This document shows, one piece after another, positions 63,505 to 64,000 of a stretch of 64,000 bases of DNA; position 1 is the stretch's first letter; the number at the start of each line of letters is the position of its first letter. A program made the translations under genes and the position numbers. Under the pieces are notes generated by a model. It saw only the letters and a program-made list of their open reading frames with translations, did no database searches and was not told the DNA's origin. Origin of the DNA: Snuella sedimenti (GTDB lineage: Bacteria > Bacteroidota > Bacteroidia > Flavobacteriales > Flavobacteriaceae); the NCBI RefSeq assembly GCF_016428595.1, contig NZ_JAELVQ010000001.1, positions 366,902 to 430,901 on the forward strand, read 5' to 3'.

Positions 63505-63636
63505 AAGTACTATGCACAATGTATAACCGCAATTACGGCGGATTCGACTTCGTCCGAATCCACTCGGAATTGCTAACGTCAGTGCTTAAGCGAAAATAAT
63601 CGCTAATTTAATTCGTAACTTCGGTTATACGAACCG
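63505..63636. repeat. Intergenic hairpin repeat with junction motif
   Basis: GTACTATGCACAATGTATAA (63507-63526) matches the junction motif. A long hairpin follows: GCAATT and GGATTCG (63529-63546) pair with CGAATCC and AATTGC (63555-63573). TCGGTT/AACCGA near 63620-63634 is a second stem. Such sequences are mosaic repeats of flavobacterial intergenic regions. Confidence 0.5.
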
Positions 63637-63648
63637 ATGTGGTTAATT

Positions 63649-63945
63649 ATGAAAAACTTACTCTTGATAATATTAATTCTGACATTTGTAAATTGCAAAA
63701 ACGATTCTGACAGAGTTATTTCCAAAAACTCAAACGATGCAGAGATTATCTATAGAAACCATTTTAAAAGAGGTTGGATGAAGGACTCCATAGCATCCGC
63801 GACTTTTGACCTTGCATCTGAACAAAATGCAAAAGGGAACTATAAAAAAGCAAAAGAACTATATCAAAAGGCAAATCAAATTGTAGGCTCACCCATATTA
63901 GAACTGTCTAATTTTCTAAAATTTCAACAAAGTTATTGTTTTTAA
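63649..63945 (+). CDS. Small lipoprotein, TPR-like, possibly truncated
   Basis: The 98-residue protein starts at the ATG at 63649 (MKNLLLIILILTFVNCKND); the signal ends at a lipobox cysteine (VNC). Residues 50-80 form a TPR-like pair (ATFDLASEQNAKGNYKKAKE and LYQKANQIVG). A SPILELSNFLKFQQSYCF tail follows. It ends at the start of a 30-base palindrome, suggesting truncation by insertion or rearrangement. The upstream ATG at 63637 is less likely. Confidence 0.5.
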   Translation: MKNLLLIILILTFVNCKNDSDRVISKNSNDAEIIYRNHFKRGWMKDSIASATFDLASEQNAKGNYKKAKELYQKANQIVGSPILELSNFLKFQQSYCF

Positions 63946-63973
63946 TTGTAATGGAGCTAGCTCCATTACAATT
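63944..63973. repeat. 30-base perfect palindrome
   Basis: AATTGTAATGGAGCT and AGCTCCATTACAATT are exact inverse halves with no loop. The palindrome overlaps the stop codon of the lipoprotein frame. It may be the end of a repeat family, a truncated element or a terminator without T-run. Confidence 0.6.
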
Positions 63974-64000
63974 GACTTCTGCATATTTTATCGGGGACAT

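Noticed and set aside
1..64000. CRISPR array, rRNA, riboswitch
   Set aside because: No regularly spaced identical repeats, ribosomal RNA or recognisable riboswitch consensus was seen on reading the window.

Overview
The window is chromosomal DNA of a member of the Bacteroidota, most likely a marine Flavobacteriaceae. The evidence is AT-rich DNA, few Shine-Dalgarno sequences, TAnnTTTG-type -7 boxes, a secreted protease with a type IX secretion C-terminal domain, short SSB, CTC-type L25, an OlsF-like double acyltransferase and many Bacteroidota-only families (DUF4286, DUF6428, DUF2490). This is inferred from gene content, not from a 16S gene.

Layout. 0.2-4.6 kb: small housekeeping or conserved genes (TPR protein, CBS protein, GIDE-like membrane protein, GNAT, two DinB-like proteins). 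4.6-8.9 kb: an accessory island (short RadC, prophage-like microprotein, HEPN protein, IS1595-type transposase with an in-frame stop, RhuM, tiny membrane protein) bracketed by short direct repeats. 8.9-16.8 kb: ssb, nadAB, a 602-aa flavobacterial protein of unknown role and ppc. 17-26 kb: a nitrogen block with porin-glnK-amtB divergent from gltBD; the shared promoter region carries two matching dyads. 26.3-33 kb: an inorganic-carbon block of SulP, Usp-like protein, beta-carbonic anhydrase, DUF2490 protein and a second SulP. 33-38 kb: fbp, GNAT, aspartate kinase, OlsF-like acyltransferase. 37.8-39.8 kb: an arsenic operon (arsR, DUF6428, GNAT, arsC) with a visible operator. 40-56 kb: core genes (TauE, VOC, DUF1801, hydroxyacid dehydrogenase, mgtE, rsmA, TPR protein, serS, ribF, T9SS metalloprotease, pth, rplY, prs). 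56.2 kb to the end: tRNA-Leu(CAA), then a second accessory region with an IS21 element (frameshifted istA), a PadR/membrane-protein pair with a clear operator, and same-strand small lipoprotein, membrane and immunity-like genes separated by related hairpin repeats.

How the parts fit: bicarbonate uptake and carbonic anhydrase could feed PEP carboxylase (anaplerotic carbon fixation) while Amt/PII and GOGAT handle ammonium assimilation. The two accessory regions share a hairpin repeat family. No complete novel defence or biosynthetic system could be demonstrated. The best leads are the tandem nitrogen-promoter dyads, the repeat-punctuated gene array at 59-64 kb and the 4.6-8.9 kb island.
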